Source: Xenophilus azovorans DSM 13620
GTDB lineage: Bacteria; Pseudomonadota; Gammaproteobacteria; Burkholderiales; Burkholderiaceae_C
Length of the DNA stretch: 64,000 nt
Direction: 5' to 3'
NCBI RefSeq assembly: GCF_000745855.1
Contig: NZ_KN050766.1
Coordinates: 28,932 to 92,931 of the forward strand
The position numbers were made by a program, and so were the translations under genes. How positions within the stretch are numbered: position 1 is the stretch's first letter; the number at the start of each line of letters is the position of its first letter. The notes beneath the pieces were generated by a model. It had not been told where the DNA came from. It made no database searches and saw nothing but the letters and a program-made list of their open reading frames with translations. Shown piece after piece: positions 41,328 through 49,722 of this stretch.

Positions 41328-41444
41328 GACCCCCAGTCTGCGCGCTTCGCGCTCCGCCAACCCCCTCCAGAGGGGGGCTCGCCCAGCGGCCTGGCAGAGC
41401 CAGTTCCGCGGGCGCTCCCGCATGGCTTGCTCCGCGGCCTTTCG
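41328..41444 (-). repeat. dispersed repeat family A, copy 1
   Basis: Read on the minus strand it runs from CGAAAGGCCGCGGAGCA through CGCGGAACTGGCT and CCAGGCCG to GACTGGGGGTCG. It matches the copies near 52.8 and 62.0 kb over about 117 bp. It lies between the response regulator and its kinase. Confidence 0.85.
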
Positions 41445-41498
41445 ATGCAGGGGCGACGGCCACGGGCCGGCGACGCGCGTCCGCTGGAGCGGCGGCGA

Positions 41499-42821
41499 AT
41501 GAGGTCGCTGCGCGCACGGCTGCTGTGGTTCCTGCTGGCGGCGATCGTGCTGGCCGGCGGCGTGCAGGCTTTCGCCACCTACCGCACGGTGCTGCACGAG
41601 GCGGACCAGATCTTCGACTACCACATGCAGCAGATGGCGCTGTCGCTGCGCGCCGGCCTGCCGCCGAGCGCGGCGGTCAGCGGGCTGGGGCCGACGGAGC
41701 AGAACTTCGAGTTCGTGGTGCAGGTGTGGACCGCCGACGGCGTGCGCATCTTCGAGTCCGCGGAGCAGGCGGCGCTGCCGCAGCGGGCGGTGCTGGGCTT
41801 TTCCGACGTGGGCGCGCGCGGCACCACCTACCGCGTGTTCTCGCTGCAGTCGCGCGGGCTGGTGATCCAGGTGGCGCAGGACATGGCGGCGCGCCGCCAC
41901 ATGGCCGGCGCGCTGGCGCTGCGCACGGTGGCGCCGGTGGCGCTCATGGCGCCGCTGCTGATGCTGGTGGTGTGGTGGGTCGTGAGCGCCTCGCTGGCGC
42001 CGGTGGCGCGGGTGCGCGGCCAGGTGGCCTCGCGCCAGGCGGACGACCTCTCGCCGCTGAGCGAGGCGGACCTGCCCGAGGAGGTGCGCCCGCTGGTGCA
42101 CGAGCTGAACCTGCTGTTCGGCCGGCTGCAGCATGCCTTCGAGGCGCAGAAGCACTTCGTGGCCGACGCGGCGCACGAACTGCGCTCGCCGCTGGCGGCG
42201 CTCAAGCTGCAGGTGCAGGGCCTGCAGCGCGCGCCCGAAGGCGAAGCCCGCACCGTCGCCACGCAGCGGCTGGCTGCCGGCATCGACCGCGCCACCCGGC
42301 TGGTCGAGCAGCTGCTGGCCCTGGCCCGCCAGGAGGCGAATGCCGCCGCGGGCGTGCCCGCCCAGCCGGTGGACCTGCTCGAACTGGCGCGCTCGGCCAT
42401 CGGTGACGCCGTGCCCGCCGCGCAGGCGCGCGACATCGACCTGGGGCTGGGCACGCCGCCGGCCGCGCCCGCCATCGTGCAGGGGCACCCGGACGCGCTG
42501 CGCATCATGCTGCGCAACCTGCTGGACAACGCGGTCAAGTACGCGCCCGAGGGCGGCCGGGTCGACGTGGAGATCGCGGCCGACGGCGAGGGCGTGACGC
42601 TGTGCGTGGACGACTCCGGTGCCGGCCTGCCCGAGGCCGAGCGCGAGCGCGTGCTCGACCGCTTCTATCGCACCGGCCAGACGCAGGCGACGGTGCAGGG
42701 CAGCGGCCTGGGCCTGGCCATCGTGCACTCGGTGGCGCAACTGCACGGCGCGCAACTGGCGCTGGAGACCTCGCCGCGCCTGGGCGGCCTGCGGGTGGCG
42801 GTGCGTTTTCCTGCCCGCTGA
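41499..42821 (+). CDS. sensor histidine kinase
   Basis: This membrane histidine kinase of 440 residues is the partner of the upstream regulator. The first span (LLWFLLAAIVLAGGVQAF) is followed by a periplasmic sensor region of about 120 residues and a second span (about 150-170). The phospho-accepting His226 is in DAAHELRSPLAAL. The ATP-binding domain has the N box (LRNLLDNAVKYAP), G1 (DDSGAGLP) and G2 (GSGLGLAIV). The start chosen falls after the repeat; in-frame sequence upstream is repeat-derived. Confidence 0.92.
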   Translation: MRSLRARLLWFLLAAIVLAGGVQAFATYRTVLHEADQIFDYHMQQMALSLRAGLPPSAAVSGLGPTEQNFEFVVQVWTADGVRIFESAEQAALPQRAVLGFSDVGARGTTYRVFSLQSRGLVIQVAQDMAARRHMAGALALRTVAPVALMAPLLMLVVWWVVSASLAPVARVRGQVASRQADDLSPLSEADLPEEVRPLVHELNLLFGRLQHAFEAQKHFVADAAHELRSPLAALKLQVQGLQRAPEGEARTVATQRLAAGIDRATRLVEQLLALARQEANAAAGVPAQPVDLLELARSAIGDAVPAAQARDIDLGLGTPPAAPAIVQGHPDALRIMLRNLLDNAVKYAPEGGRVDVEIAADGEGVTLCVDDSGAGLPEAERERVLDRFYRTGQTQATVQGSGLGLAIVHSVAQLHGAQLALETSPRLGGLRVAVRFPAR

Positions 42822-42830
42822 TCGCGGCGT

Positions 42831-42846
42831 TTAAGGCGGGCCTAAG
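42831..42846 (+). promoter_or_regulatory. direct repeat, candidate response-regulator site
   Basis: TTAAG and CTAAG are spaced 11 bp start to start, one helical turn, as for PmrA/QseB-type regulators. It lies 70 bp before the HtrA-type protease gene, overlapping a GGCGGG/CCCGCC inverted repeat. Confidence 0.45.
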
Positions 42847-42914
42847 CGACCCGCCCGATATTCCGTCGCATCGAGCTTCGGCTCATTGCCTCGTGAAGAA
42901 GAAAGGACGTCGCC

Positions 42915-44390
42915 ATGAACACCCGCATCGACACCCCCAAGCGCCTTGCCGTGGCCCTGGCAGCCGCCGCCCTGCTGGGCGCGGCCGCGACTGGTGCCTA
43001 CACCAGCGCGAACGCGCTCGCCACGCCGCCCGCCGCGACGGGCACCGCGACAGCCGCTCCGATGGTCGCGCCCGTCGCCGCGCCGGACTTCTCGGTCATC
43101 ACCGCGCGCAACGGCCCGGCCGTGGTCAACATCAGCGTCACCGGCACCACCAAGACGGCGCTGGAGGATGACGGCCCGCAGGGCATCTCGCCCGACGATC
43201 CCTTCTACGAGTTCTTCCGCCAGTTCGGCATGCCGGGCATGCAGCGCGGGCCGCAACGGCCGATGCCCACGCATGCGCAGGGCTCGGGCTTCATCGTCAG
43301 CCCCGACGGCGTGATCCTCACCAACGCGCACGTGGTCAAGGACGCGAAGGAGGTGACCGTCAAGCTCACCGACCGGCGCGAGTTCCAGGCCAAGGTGCTG
43401 GGCGCGGACCCGAAGACCGACGTGGCCGTGCTCAAGATCGACGCGAAGAACCTGCCCACGGTGCCGCTGGGCAACCCGAAGGACCTCAAGGTCGGCGAAT
43501 GGGTGCTGGCCATCGGCTCGCCCTTCGGCTTCGAGAACAGCGTGACGGTCGGCGTGGTGAGCGCCAAGGGCCGTTCGCTGCCCGACGACAGCTACACGCC
43601 CTTCATCCAGACCGACGTCGCCATCAACCCCGGCAACTCCGGCGGCCCGCTGTTCAACGCGCGCGGCGAGGTGGTGGGCATCAACTCGCAGATCTACAGC
43701 CGCAGTGGCGGCTACCAGGGCGTCTCGTTCGCCATCCCGATCGACCTGGCCACGCGGGTCAAGGAGCAGATCGTCGCCACCGGCCATGCCAGCCATGCGA
43801 AGCTGGGCGTGACCATCCAGGAGGTGAACCAGGCCTTCGCCGACTCCTTCAAGCTCGACAAGCCCGAGGGCGCGCTGGTGTCGAACGTGCAGAAGGGTGG
43901 GCCGGCCGACCAGGCGGGCCTGCGCACCGGCGACGTGATCCTCAAGGTGGATGGGCAGCCCATCACCGCCTCGGGCGACCTGCCGGCGCTGATCGGCCAG
44001 CTCGCGCCGGGGCAGAAGGTGCGCATCGACATCTGGCGCCAGGGCCGTCCCGAGCAGTTGACGGCCAGCCTGGGCAACGCCGGCGACAAGGCCCAGGTCG
44101 CCGAAGCCGACAAGGCGACGGGCAAGGGCCGGCTGGGCCTGGCGCTGCGGCCGCTGCAGCCGCAGGAAAAGCGAGAGATCGCCGCCGAGGCCGGCCTCGT
44201 CGTCGAGGATGCGCGCGGGCCGTCCGCCATGGCGGGCGTGCAGCCGGGCGACGTGCTGCTGGCCATCAACGGCACGCCGGCCAGGAGCGTCGAGCAGGTG
44301 CGCGAGGCCGTCGCCAAGGCCGACAAGTCGGTGGCCCTGCTGATCCAGCGCGGCGACAACCGCATCTTCGTGCCGGTGCGGCTGGGCTGA
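42915..44390 (+). CDS. degP: periplasmic serine endoprotease, DegP/HtrA (Do) family
   Basis: This periplasmic protease and chaperone handles misfolded envelope proteins. It has 491 residues. The signal peptide spans about 1-35. The catalytic triad is His139 (TNAHVV), Asp169 (KTDVAVLK) and Ser242 (GNSGGPL). Two PDZ domains follow (about 290-380 and 400-490), each with a carboxylate-binding loop. It resembles MucD. An AGAAAGGA ribosome site precedes the ATG. The upstream two-component system and a matching direct repeat suggest regulation by that system. Confidence 0.93.
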   Translation: MNTRIDTPKRLAVALAAAALLGAAATGAYTSANALATPPAATGTATAAPMVAPVAAPDFSVITARNGPAVVNISVTGTTKTALEDDGPQGISPDDPFYEFFRQFGMPGMQRGPQRPMPTHAQGSGFIVSPDGVILTNAHVVKDAKEVTVKLTDRREFQAKVLGADPKTDVAVLKIDAKNLPTVPLGNPKDLKVGEWVLAIGSPFGFENSVTVGVVSAKGRSLPDDSYTPFIQTDVAINPGNSGGPLFNARGEVVGINSQIYSRSGGYQGVSFAIPIDLATRVKEQIVATGHASHAKLGVTIQEVNQAFADSFKLDKPEGALVSNVQKGGPADQAGLRTGDVILKVDGQPITASGDLPALIGQLAPGQKVRIDIWRQGRPEQLTASLGNAGDKAQVAEADKATGKGRLGLALRPLQPQEKREIAAEAGLVVEDARGPSAMAGVQPGDVLLAINGTPARSVEQVREAVAKADKSVALLIQRGDNRIFVPVRLG

Positions 44391-44484
44391 AGGGCATGCG
44401 CGCAGCCCGGCCGGCCGATGAAAATTACCGGATTCGGCCGCCGCGTGCGTGCAGCCATGCATGCGCGGCAGAATACTCCGAGCC

Positions 44485-44724
44485 ATGCCGTTGGAACTGC
44501 TTCATCGACTCGCCCTGCAGACGCTGCCCATTGCCGTGACGGAGGGCGATGACGTCGATGCAGTGCGCATGCTGGCGCTGGCCGGGCATGTGCGCGCCGA
44601 CATCCCCAAGCCGGTGCGGACGCTCAACGGCCATCACCAGCCGCCGGCCACGGTGACGGCCATCACGCCGCTGGGCTGGCAGATGATCCAGCGCTTTCCC
44701 CGCGGGTCGGGCCAGCACGCCTGA
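44485..44724 (+). CDS. small hypothetical protein
   Basis: This is a 79-residue protein of unknown function. It is helical at the start (LELLHRLALQTLPIAV), has an acidic EGDDVDAVRML segment, and ends in a region with TAITPLGWQMI that resembles a short winged fragment. There is no signal peptide. Codon use matches neighbours and it has its own upstream region, so it is probably real. It is convergent with the SDR gene, 12 bp apart. Confidence 0.6.
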   Translation: MPLELLHRLALQTLPIAVTEGDDVDAVRMLALAGHVRADIPKPVRTLNGHHQPPATVTAITPLGWQMIQRFPRGSGQHA

Positions 44725-44736
44725 GCTCCGCCCGGC

Positions 44737-45501
44737 TCACAGGCCGCCCGCGACCTTCAGCACGGTGCCCGTCACGTACGAGGCGCGCTCCGACAGCAGC
44801 CATGCGATCGCTTCCGCGATCTCCTGCGCCTCGGCCGGCCGCTGCATCGGGATGCGGGCGGCCACGCGCTGGGGCCGGCCGGGCTCGCCCGCGGCGGCAT
44901 GGATGTCGGTCAGCGCGGTGCCGGGAGACACGGCGTTCACGCGGATGCCCTTGGCCGCCACCTCGCGCGCCAGGCCGATCGTGAACCCCTCGACCGCCGC
45001 CTTCGACGCGGCGTAGTGCACGTACTCGCCCGCGGCGCCCAGCGTGGCCGCGATGGACGAGACATTGACGATGCTGCCCGCCGTGCCTTCGGCCAGCCAG
45101 CGCCGCAGCACGCACTGGCTCATCGCCATCGTGCCCAGCACGTTGACGTCCAGCACGCGGCGCATCGTGTCGATGGTCGTGTCGGCGAAGGACCCCAGCG
45201 GCCCGGTGATGCCGGCGTTGTTGACCAGGCCTGCGAGGGGGCCGAAGCCGGCCGGGATGCCGTCGACCACGCGTTGCGCCGCCTCGGGGTCCGCCACATC
45301 GGCCTGCACCGCCCAGGCGCGCCGGCCCAGCGCCTCGATCTGCGCCACCAGCGTCTGCGCGGCATCGTGCTGGGCGCTGTAGGTGAAAGCGACGTCGTGG
45401 CCGGCGGCGGCGCACAGCCGCGCCGTCGCGGCGCCGATGCCGCGGCCGCCGCCGGTGATGAGAATGGTCGTCAGTGCCTGTCGTTGCGGTGGCTGCGCCA
45501 T
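44737..45501 (-). CDS. SDR family oxidoreductase
   Basis: This is a short-chain dehydrogenase/reductase of 254 residues. The cofactor-binding motif TGGGRGIG is at about 16-23, NNAG near 95, the catalytic Ser in IVNVSSIAAT, and YxxxK in YAASKAAVEG. The residues after the first strand (FTYSAQHDAA) fit NADPH more than NADH. The substrate is unknown; its form resembles the YgfF/FabG-like group. It is monocistronic. Confidence 0.9.
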   Translation of the reverse strand: MAQPPQRQALTTILITGGGRGIGAATARLCAAAGHDVAFTYSAQHDAAQTLVAQIEALGRRAWAVQADVADPEAAQRVVDGIPAGFGPLAGLVNNAGITGPLGSFADTTIDTMRRVLDVNVLGTMAMSQCVLRRWLAEGTAGSIVNVSSIAATLGAAGEYVHYAASKAAVEGFTIGLAREVAAKGIRVNAVSPGTALTDIHAAAGEPGRPQRVAARIPMQRPAEAQEIAEAIAWLLSERASYVTGTVLKVAGGL

Positions 45502-45570
45502 GCGGTCTCCTGCTGGTTTCGTTGCGAAGCCCGATCATCCGCGAACGCGCGTGCGTGCGGGGCAGGCGCG

Positions 45571-45607
45571 AAAAAAGGGCCGCGCGGCGTGATGCCGGCG
45601 CGGCCCT
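45571..45607 (-). terminator. Rho-independent terminator of the RRM gene
   Basis: On the minus strand a stem AGGGCCGCGC/GCGCGGCCCT is followed by six T residues. It lies after the RNA-binding protein gene. Confidence 0.8.
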
Positions 45608-45649
45608 TCCGGATGGCTCGACGCTGCGAGCCAGTCGTACGGTTGATGC

Positions 45650-45967
45650 TCAGTAGGCGCGTTGCCGATAGCCGCCGCCACGGCGGTCACCGCCGCCGAA
45701 GCCGCCGCCCGAGCGCGGCTCCATGGGGCGCGCGATGTTGACCGTCAGGGCGCGGCCGTCCACTTCCTTGCCGTTCAGTCCCTGGATGGCGGCCTGCGCT
45801 TCCGCAGGCGAGCCCATCTCCACGAAGCCGAAGCCCTTGGAGCGCCCCGAGTCGCGCTCCATCATGACCTTGGCCGAGGAGACCTGGCCGAAGGCCGAGA
45901 AGTGCTGGCGCAGCGAGTCGTCGCGCATCGAGTAAGAGAGGTTGCCGACGTAGAGTTTGTTTTCCAT
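45650..45967 (-). CDS. RRM-type RNA-binding protein
   Basis: This is a 105-residue single RNA recognition motif protein. RNP2 is LYVGNL and RNP1 is SKGFGFVEM, each with the aromatic residues that stack on RNA. The C terminus is a Gly/Arg-rich tail (GGGFGGGDRRGGG). Such proteins are cold-inducible RNA chaperones in cyanobacteria and some proteobacteria. It lies downstream of an IF-1 paralogue on the same strand, with an 81-bp gap. Confidence 0.93.
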   Translation of the reverse strand: MENKLYVGNLSYSMRDDSLRQHFSAFGQVSSAKVMMERDSGRSKGFGFVEMGSPAEAQAAIQGLNGKEVDGRALTVNIARPMEPRSGGGFGGGDRRGGGYRQRAY

Positions 45968-46048
45968 GATGTTCTTTCGAGTGAATGTGAGTGATGTGTG
46001 CGGTCCGCAGGCCGCGAAGGGCAGGGGAGGCGGTTGTTGCGATGGCGC

Positions 46049-46318
46049 CTATCGCGCAGGGCGCCGGGCACCGGCGGGGGCTCCGCCCTGCGAGCGAGGC
46101 TCGAGGTGCCGGAAGGTCAGCCGTCCCTTGTTGAGGTCGTAGGGCGACATCTCGAGCGAGACCCGGTCGCCCGCCAGCACGCGGATGCGGTGCTTGCGCA
46201 TCTTGCCGCCCGAGTAGCAGATGAGCGTGTGGCCGTTGTCCAGCGTCACGCGAAAGCGCGAGTCGGGCAGCACTTCCTCGACGCGCCCCTGCATTTCAAT
46301 CAGTTCTTCCTTGGCCAA
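46049..46318 (-). CDS. infA: translation initiation factor IF-1 paralogue
   Basis: This is an 89-residue IF-1, an OB-fold protein that binds the ribosomal A site during initiation. The core ([59 protein letters not shown]) is complete. It carries an extra Gly/Arg/Ala-rich C-terminal tail of about 15 residues compared with the 72-residue standard form. It starts with TTG. It is away from the ribosomal protein operon, so it is probably the second infA of the genome, perhaps cold- or stress-induced. Confidence 0.92.
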   Translation of the reverse strand: MAKEELIEMQGRVEEVLPDSRFRVTLDNGHTLICYSGGKMRKHRIRVLAGDRVSLEMSPYDLNKGRLTFRHLEPRSQGGAPAGARRPAR

Positions 46319-46351
46319 GAGACTCCTTCGGTGGTTGGGCGAGAGGCGTGC

Positions 46352-46567
46352 TCAAGCCAGTTGGTTGGTCAGCACGAAATGCCGGCCTTGAGTAAGGGCG
46401 TAGCGTGCGGCGCGCGCTGCGCTGTCGAAACAGGGGATGAGCCGGAACACGCGGTCGTGCATGCCGCGGCGGATGGAGACCGAAGCGGCGTACTGGCCGG
46501 TCTCGGTGAGCTTCGTCATCGGTGTGACGAGGTACTTGCCCACTGCGTGGGCGGTCGGTTGGTTCAT
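46352..46567 (-). CDS. small hypothetical protein upstream of infA
   Basis: This 71-residue protein (MNQPTAHAVGKYLVTPM at the start) has no recognised family. It contains FSIRR-like strands, one Cys (LIPCFDSAARAARYAL) and a C-terminal QGRHFVLTNQLA. It lies 33 bp before the IF-1 paralogue on the same strand and is probably in the same transcript. A small single-domain beta-barrel or stress protein is possible, but nothing more can be said. Confidence 0.6.
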   Translation of the reverse strand: MNQPTAHAVGKYLVTPMTKLTETGQYAASVSIRRGMHDRVFRLIPCFDSAARAARYALTQGRHFVLTNQLA

Positions 46568-46927
46568 GTACTGGCAGGGCTTGCGCGGTGCAAGCGGTGG
46601 GCTGCGGCAAGCCGTGAGGCTGCGGCGCAGCGATGAAGGAAGAGAAGGGAGTGGACCGCCCGAAAGGGGAGGTGGCGGGCCGGTGTGAAGCTCGTCAGGA
46701 GCGGAGGATGACGATCAGCCTTGCGCAGGTGTGATGCGACTGGCGACGATCCGTGCGGCAGCAGGTGCCGGGTGGTGTCAAACAAGGGCCGCAGCAACGA
46801 GCACGCTGCGGCCGATAGGCCCAAGTGTAGGCGATTTCACGTTGTCCGCCCTTCGGGCACCCCTTCGCCGCTGCGGTGCGGCACGTCGAGTGGTACCCTG
46901 GCCGGTCAGACAGCACGAAAGACCAGC
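46568..46927. other. 360-bp stretch without a convincing gene
   Basis: I see no coding frame with normal bias here. It must hold the promoter of the small gene-infA-RRM unit. A perfect hairpin GGCCGCAGC/GCTGCGGCC with a 9-base loop lies at 46787-46813, without a T tract. Confidence 0.5.
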
Positions 46928-47140
46928 ATGAACAGCGTGTCCATCTCCAAGTCCAGGCAGGACGCGCTTCGCGTTGAGCTTCCCCACATCGCCGACCTGC
47001 TCCATCGCAGGCGCGCCAGCGAAATCGCCGAGGCCGACATCGAGGACCTGGTGACGCTGTCCTGGCTGGAGTGGCTGGGCGGCTCGCTGCAATTGACGAC
47101 CACCGGCGACAACGTCTGCCGCCAGCAACGTTCGGGCTAG
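46928..47140 (+). CDS. small hypothetical protein
   Basis: This 70-residue protein has no family that I recognise. It opens MNSVSISKSRQDALRVELP and is helical and acidic in the middle (ASEIAEADIEDLVTLSWLEWLGG), ending in a short TTTGDNVCRQQ tail. There is no signal or span. Codon use is acceptable. It stands before a very small membrane protein gene. Confidence 0.55.
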   Translation: MNSVSISKSRQDALRVELPHIADLLHRRRASEIAEADIEDLVTLSWLEWLGGSLQLTTTGDNVCRQQRSG

Positions 47141-47231
47141 ACGGCGGCCTGCCGGCGAGGGCCCGGCGCCTGTTCGTTGCAGATTCACGCCCCTGGATCG
47201 TTCTACCGCATCGACCCTCGGAGCGTGCAAC

Positions 47232-47402
47232 GTGCTTTCGTTCTCCTTGATCCTGGCCGTCGGCCTGGCCGCCATGGCGGCGTGCCTCTGGGTGATCTTC
47301 GGCTGGTCCGGCGAGTCGCCGCAGGACCGGGCCATCCGGGAGGCCATCGACACCACCACGCAGACCCTGCGGGCGCCGCTGTCGCCTTCGTCGCGGCGCT
47401 AG
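47232..47402 (+). CDS. very small single-span membrane protein
   Basis: A 56-residue frame starts with GTG after CGGAG. An N-terminal hydrophobic span (FSLILAVGLAAMAACLWVIF) is followed by a charged, polar tail (GESPQDRAIREAIDTTTQTL). It is short, but its composition (one clean span and an amphipathic tail) is unlike random GC-rich sequence. Function is unknown. Confidence 0.4.
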   Translation: MLSFSLILAVGLAAMAACLWVIFGWSGESPQDRAIREAIDTTTQTLRAPLSPSSRR

Positions 47403-47503
47403 GCTGCTGACTCTTGGCAACTCGCTGCCGGAAGAGTGCCTGAAAGGAAAATGCCCCGCCATCGAAAAGATGACGAGGCATTCAAGAACCACGAGGGTTT
47501 GTT

Positions 47504-47579
47504 TGGCTCCCCGACCTGGGCTCGAACCAGGGACCTACGGATTAACAGTCCGGCGCTCTACCGACTGAGCTATCGGGGA
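47504..47579 (-). tRNA. tRNA-Asn (GTT anticodon)
   Basis: The 76-nt cloverleaf has acceptor TCCCCGA/TCGGGGA, D arm AGCTCAGTCGGTAGAGC, anticodon loop CTGTTAATC with GTT, T arm with GGTTCGAGCC, discriminator G and an encoded CCA. It is single and lies between two gene clusters. Confidence 0.97.
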
Positions 47580-47647
47580 ATGAGCCCACGAGTATAGCGT
47601 GTTTTTCGCGCTTCTCTCAAGGTCGCGTCGATTTGTTGCGGCGATGT

Positions 47648-49657
47648 TCAAGGCGCTGCCTTGAGCACCGCGTCCAGGTAGGTTGCGTGCTCGCGCGCGT
47701 AGTCGGCGCGCAGGTGATCGGAGTCCTTGTAGACGGGGGTTCCGTCCCCGGTGGTGCGAATGCACTGGCCATCGGGGCACAGCGTCGGCAGCGGGTCGAT
47801 CAGCGTGGCGCCGCTGCGCACGGCCAGCTCGCGCAGGCGCGCATCGACGAACTGCTGGTCGCCCGGCAGCGGCACGCGCGGGCTGACGCGCTGCACGCTC
47901 CAGGCGCCGAGGCGGTCGTAGGTGATGAGGTGCTTGGGCTCGAAGGCGTCGCCGATGGGGTTGTCGAGCAGGAAGTACACGCGTGTGTGCAGCGACAGGT
48001 CCTTGAGGATGTACTCCAGCGACTTGATCGCCCATTCCACGCCGCCGCCGCCGCGGAAGGCGTACTTGCGGTCGCCGGCGAGGCGGTCGCGGTAGTAGTA
48101 GCCCTCGTCGTAGTTGCCGTCGGGGTTCGCCACGGCTTGCTTGATGAAGTAGCAGTTCCAGCAGCCGCCGATGACGACGGCATCGGGCCTGGTGGCGTGG
48201 ATGTAGTCGATGATGTCGCTGCGCCAGGCATCGCAGTCGACGTTCCGGTCCTCGAATACGTTGGGGATCGGCGGGCAGCCGCCCTTGGTCGCGAAGAGCA
48301 GGGTGTTCAGCGCGGCGGGACCGCCGTCGCGGGCGATCTCGACCGCGCGCGGCCCGTACTGCTCGATGTGGCTGTCGCCGAACAGCAGCACGCGCTTGGG
48401 GCCGGTGCCGATGGTGTAGGCGGGCCGCTTGCCGAGGGTGGTGTGCGCCAGGCCGTCCGGATAGGCCCAGTCGGTGGTGGCCGCGGCGACGCGGCTGAGG
48501 TAGGGGTCGCTCAGCCGCGGCGGCAGGCGCTGGGCCCAGGCGAGCAGGCCCAGCACGAACAGCACCGCCATGGCGATGGAGAGATTTCGCACCACGCCCG
48601 TGCGGCGGCTGTGGCGCAGCGGCTGCTCCACCCACTTCCACGTGGCCCAGGCCAGGGCGACGGCCGCGACGACGCAGGCGATGCGCACGTTGCGCGCGGG
48701 CATGCCGCCTTCGAGCACGCGGGCATAGGCCAGCAGCGGCCAGTGCCAGAGGTAGAGCGGATAACTGATGAGCCCGAACCACACCATCGGGCGCGAGCCG
48801 AGCACGCGGCGGTTCAGCCAGGCGGCGGGGCCGGCGGCGATGCAGAAGAAGGCGCCGAACACCGGCAGGATGGCCCACCAGCCGGGGAAGGCCTTGTCCT
48901 TGTCGAGCAGCGCGAGGCCGGCGCCGATCAGCACCAGGCCGACGATGGCCTGCAGGTCGTCGCCGCGCGAGAGCAGCCGCGGCCGGTGCAGCCGCATGTA
49001 GGCCAGCAGCCCGCCGGCGGCCAGTTCCCAGAAGCGCGAGGCCGGCAGGTAGAAGGTGGCGCTGGCCCAGGGATGCACGCCCGCCACGTTGAGCAGGAAG
49101 GACAGCGCCGCCACGGCGCCCAGCGTGGCCAGCACGTTCCAGTGCCGGCGCCAGGCCAGGCCCAGCAGCAGCGGCCACACGATGTAGAACTGCTCCTCCA
49201 CCGCCAGCGACCACAGGTGCAGCAGCGGCTTGCTCTCGGTGGCGGTGTCGAAGTAGCCCGATTCGCTCCAGAAGGCGAGGTTGGAGACGAAGCCCGCGCC
49301 GGCGGCGACGTGCTTGCCCAGTTGCCCGAACTCGTCGACCAGCAGCGCGTACCAGCCGAAGGCGAAGGTGGCCGCCAGCACCGCCAGCAGTGCAGGGAAG
49401 AGCCGCCTGATACGCCGCGCATAGAAGTCGCGGTAGCTGAAGCCGTGGCTGGACAGGTTACCCAGCAGGATGGTGGTGATGAGGTAGCCGGAGATGACGA
49501 AGAAGATGTCGACGCCGATGAAGCCGCCCTTGACCCGCTGCGGAAAGGCGTGGAAGCCGACCACCGACAGCACGGCGATCGCGCGCAGGCCGTCGATGTC
49601 GGGCCGGTACTTCAGGTGCAGGGTGGCGTCGGCGGGGGCGTGGGGCGTCGTCGTCAT
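47648..49657 (-). CDS. acyltransferase 3 family protein with SGNH domain (OafA/YrhL-like)
   Basis: This is an integral membrane O-acyltransferase of 669 residues that probably acetylates a cell-surface glycan or lipopolysaccharide. The N-terminal acyltransferase-3 domain (about 15-375, ten or more spans) opens YRPDIDGLRAIAVLSVVGFHAF and has the RIRRLFPALLAV motif. The C-terminal periplasmic SGNH hydrolase-like domain has FGDSHIEQYGP and the late KDSDHL catalytic Asp/His segment. It lies 65 bp after thiE on the same strand with no functional link to thiamine. Confidence 0.9.
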   Translation of the reverse strand: MTTTPHAPADATLHLKYRPDIDGLRAIAVLSVVGFHAFPQRVKGGFIGVDIFFVISGYLITTILLGNLSSHGFSYRDFYARRIRRLFPALLAVLAATFAFGWYALLVDEFGQLGKHVAAGAGFVSNLAFWSESGYFDTATESKPLLHLWSLAVEEQFYIVWPLLLGLAWRRHWNVLATLGAVAALSFLLNVAGVHPWASATFYLPASRFWELAAGGLLAYMRLHRPRLLSRGDDLQAIVGLVLIGAGLALLDKDKAFPGWWAILPVFGAFFCIAAGPAAWLNRRVLGSRPMVWFGLISYPLYLWHWPLLAYARVLEGGMPARNVRIACVVAAVALAWATWKWVEQPLRHSRRTGVVRNLSIAMAVLFVLGLLAWAQRLPPRLSDPYLSRVAAATTDWAYPDGLAHTTLGKRPAYTIGTGPKRVLLFGDSHIEQYGPRAVEIARDGGPAALNTLLFATKGGCPPIPNVFEDRNVDCDAWRSDIIDYIHATRPDAVVIGGCWNCYFIKQAVANPDGNYDEGYYYRDRLAGDRKYAFRGGGGVEWAIKSLEYILKDLSLHTRVYFLLDNPIGDAFEPKHLITYDRLGAWSVQRVSPRVPLPGDQQFVDARLRELAVRSGATLIDPLPTLCPDGQCIRTTGDGTPVYKDSDHLRADYAREHATYLDAVLKAAP

Positions 49658-49722
49658 GCAGGCGGGGCAGGGGCGCTGGGCGGGAGCGCCCGCGCGGCAT
49701 TGTCGCCGCGGCCCGCGGCGGC

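Noticed and set aside
41427..41498. A longer kinase start inside the repeat
   Set aside because: The extra residues come largely from the repeat and are Arg-rich; the first membrane span begins directly after the chosen ATG.
46568..46927. Small frames in the gap before the 70-residue gene
   Set aside because: Composition is Arg/Ser-rich noise with no ribosome site or coherent fold; treated as intergenic.
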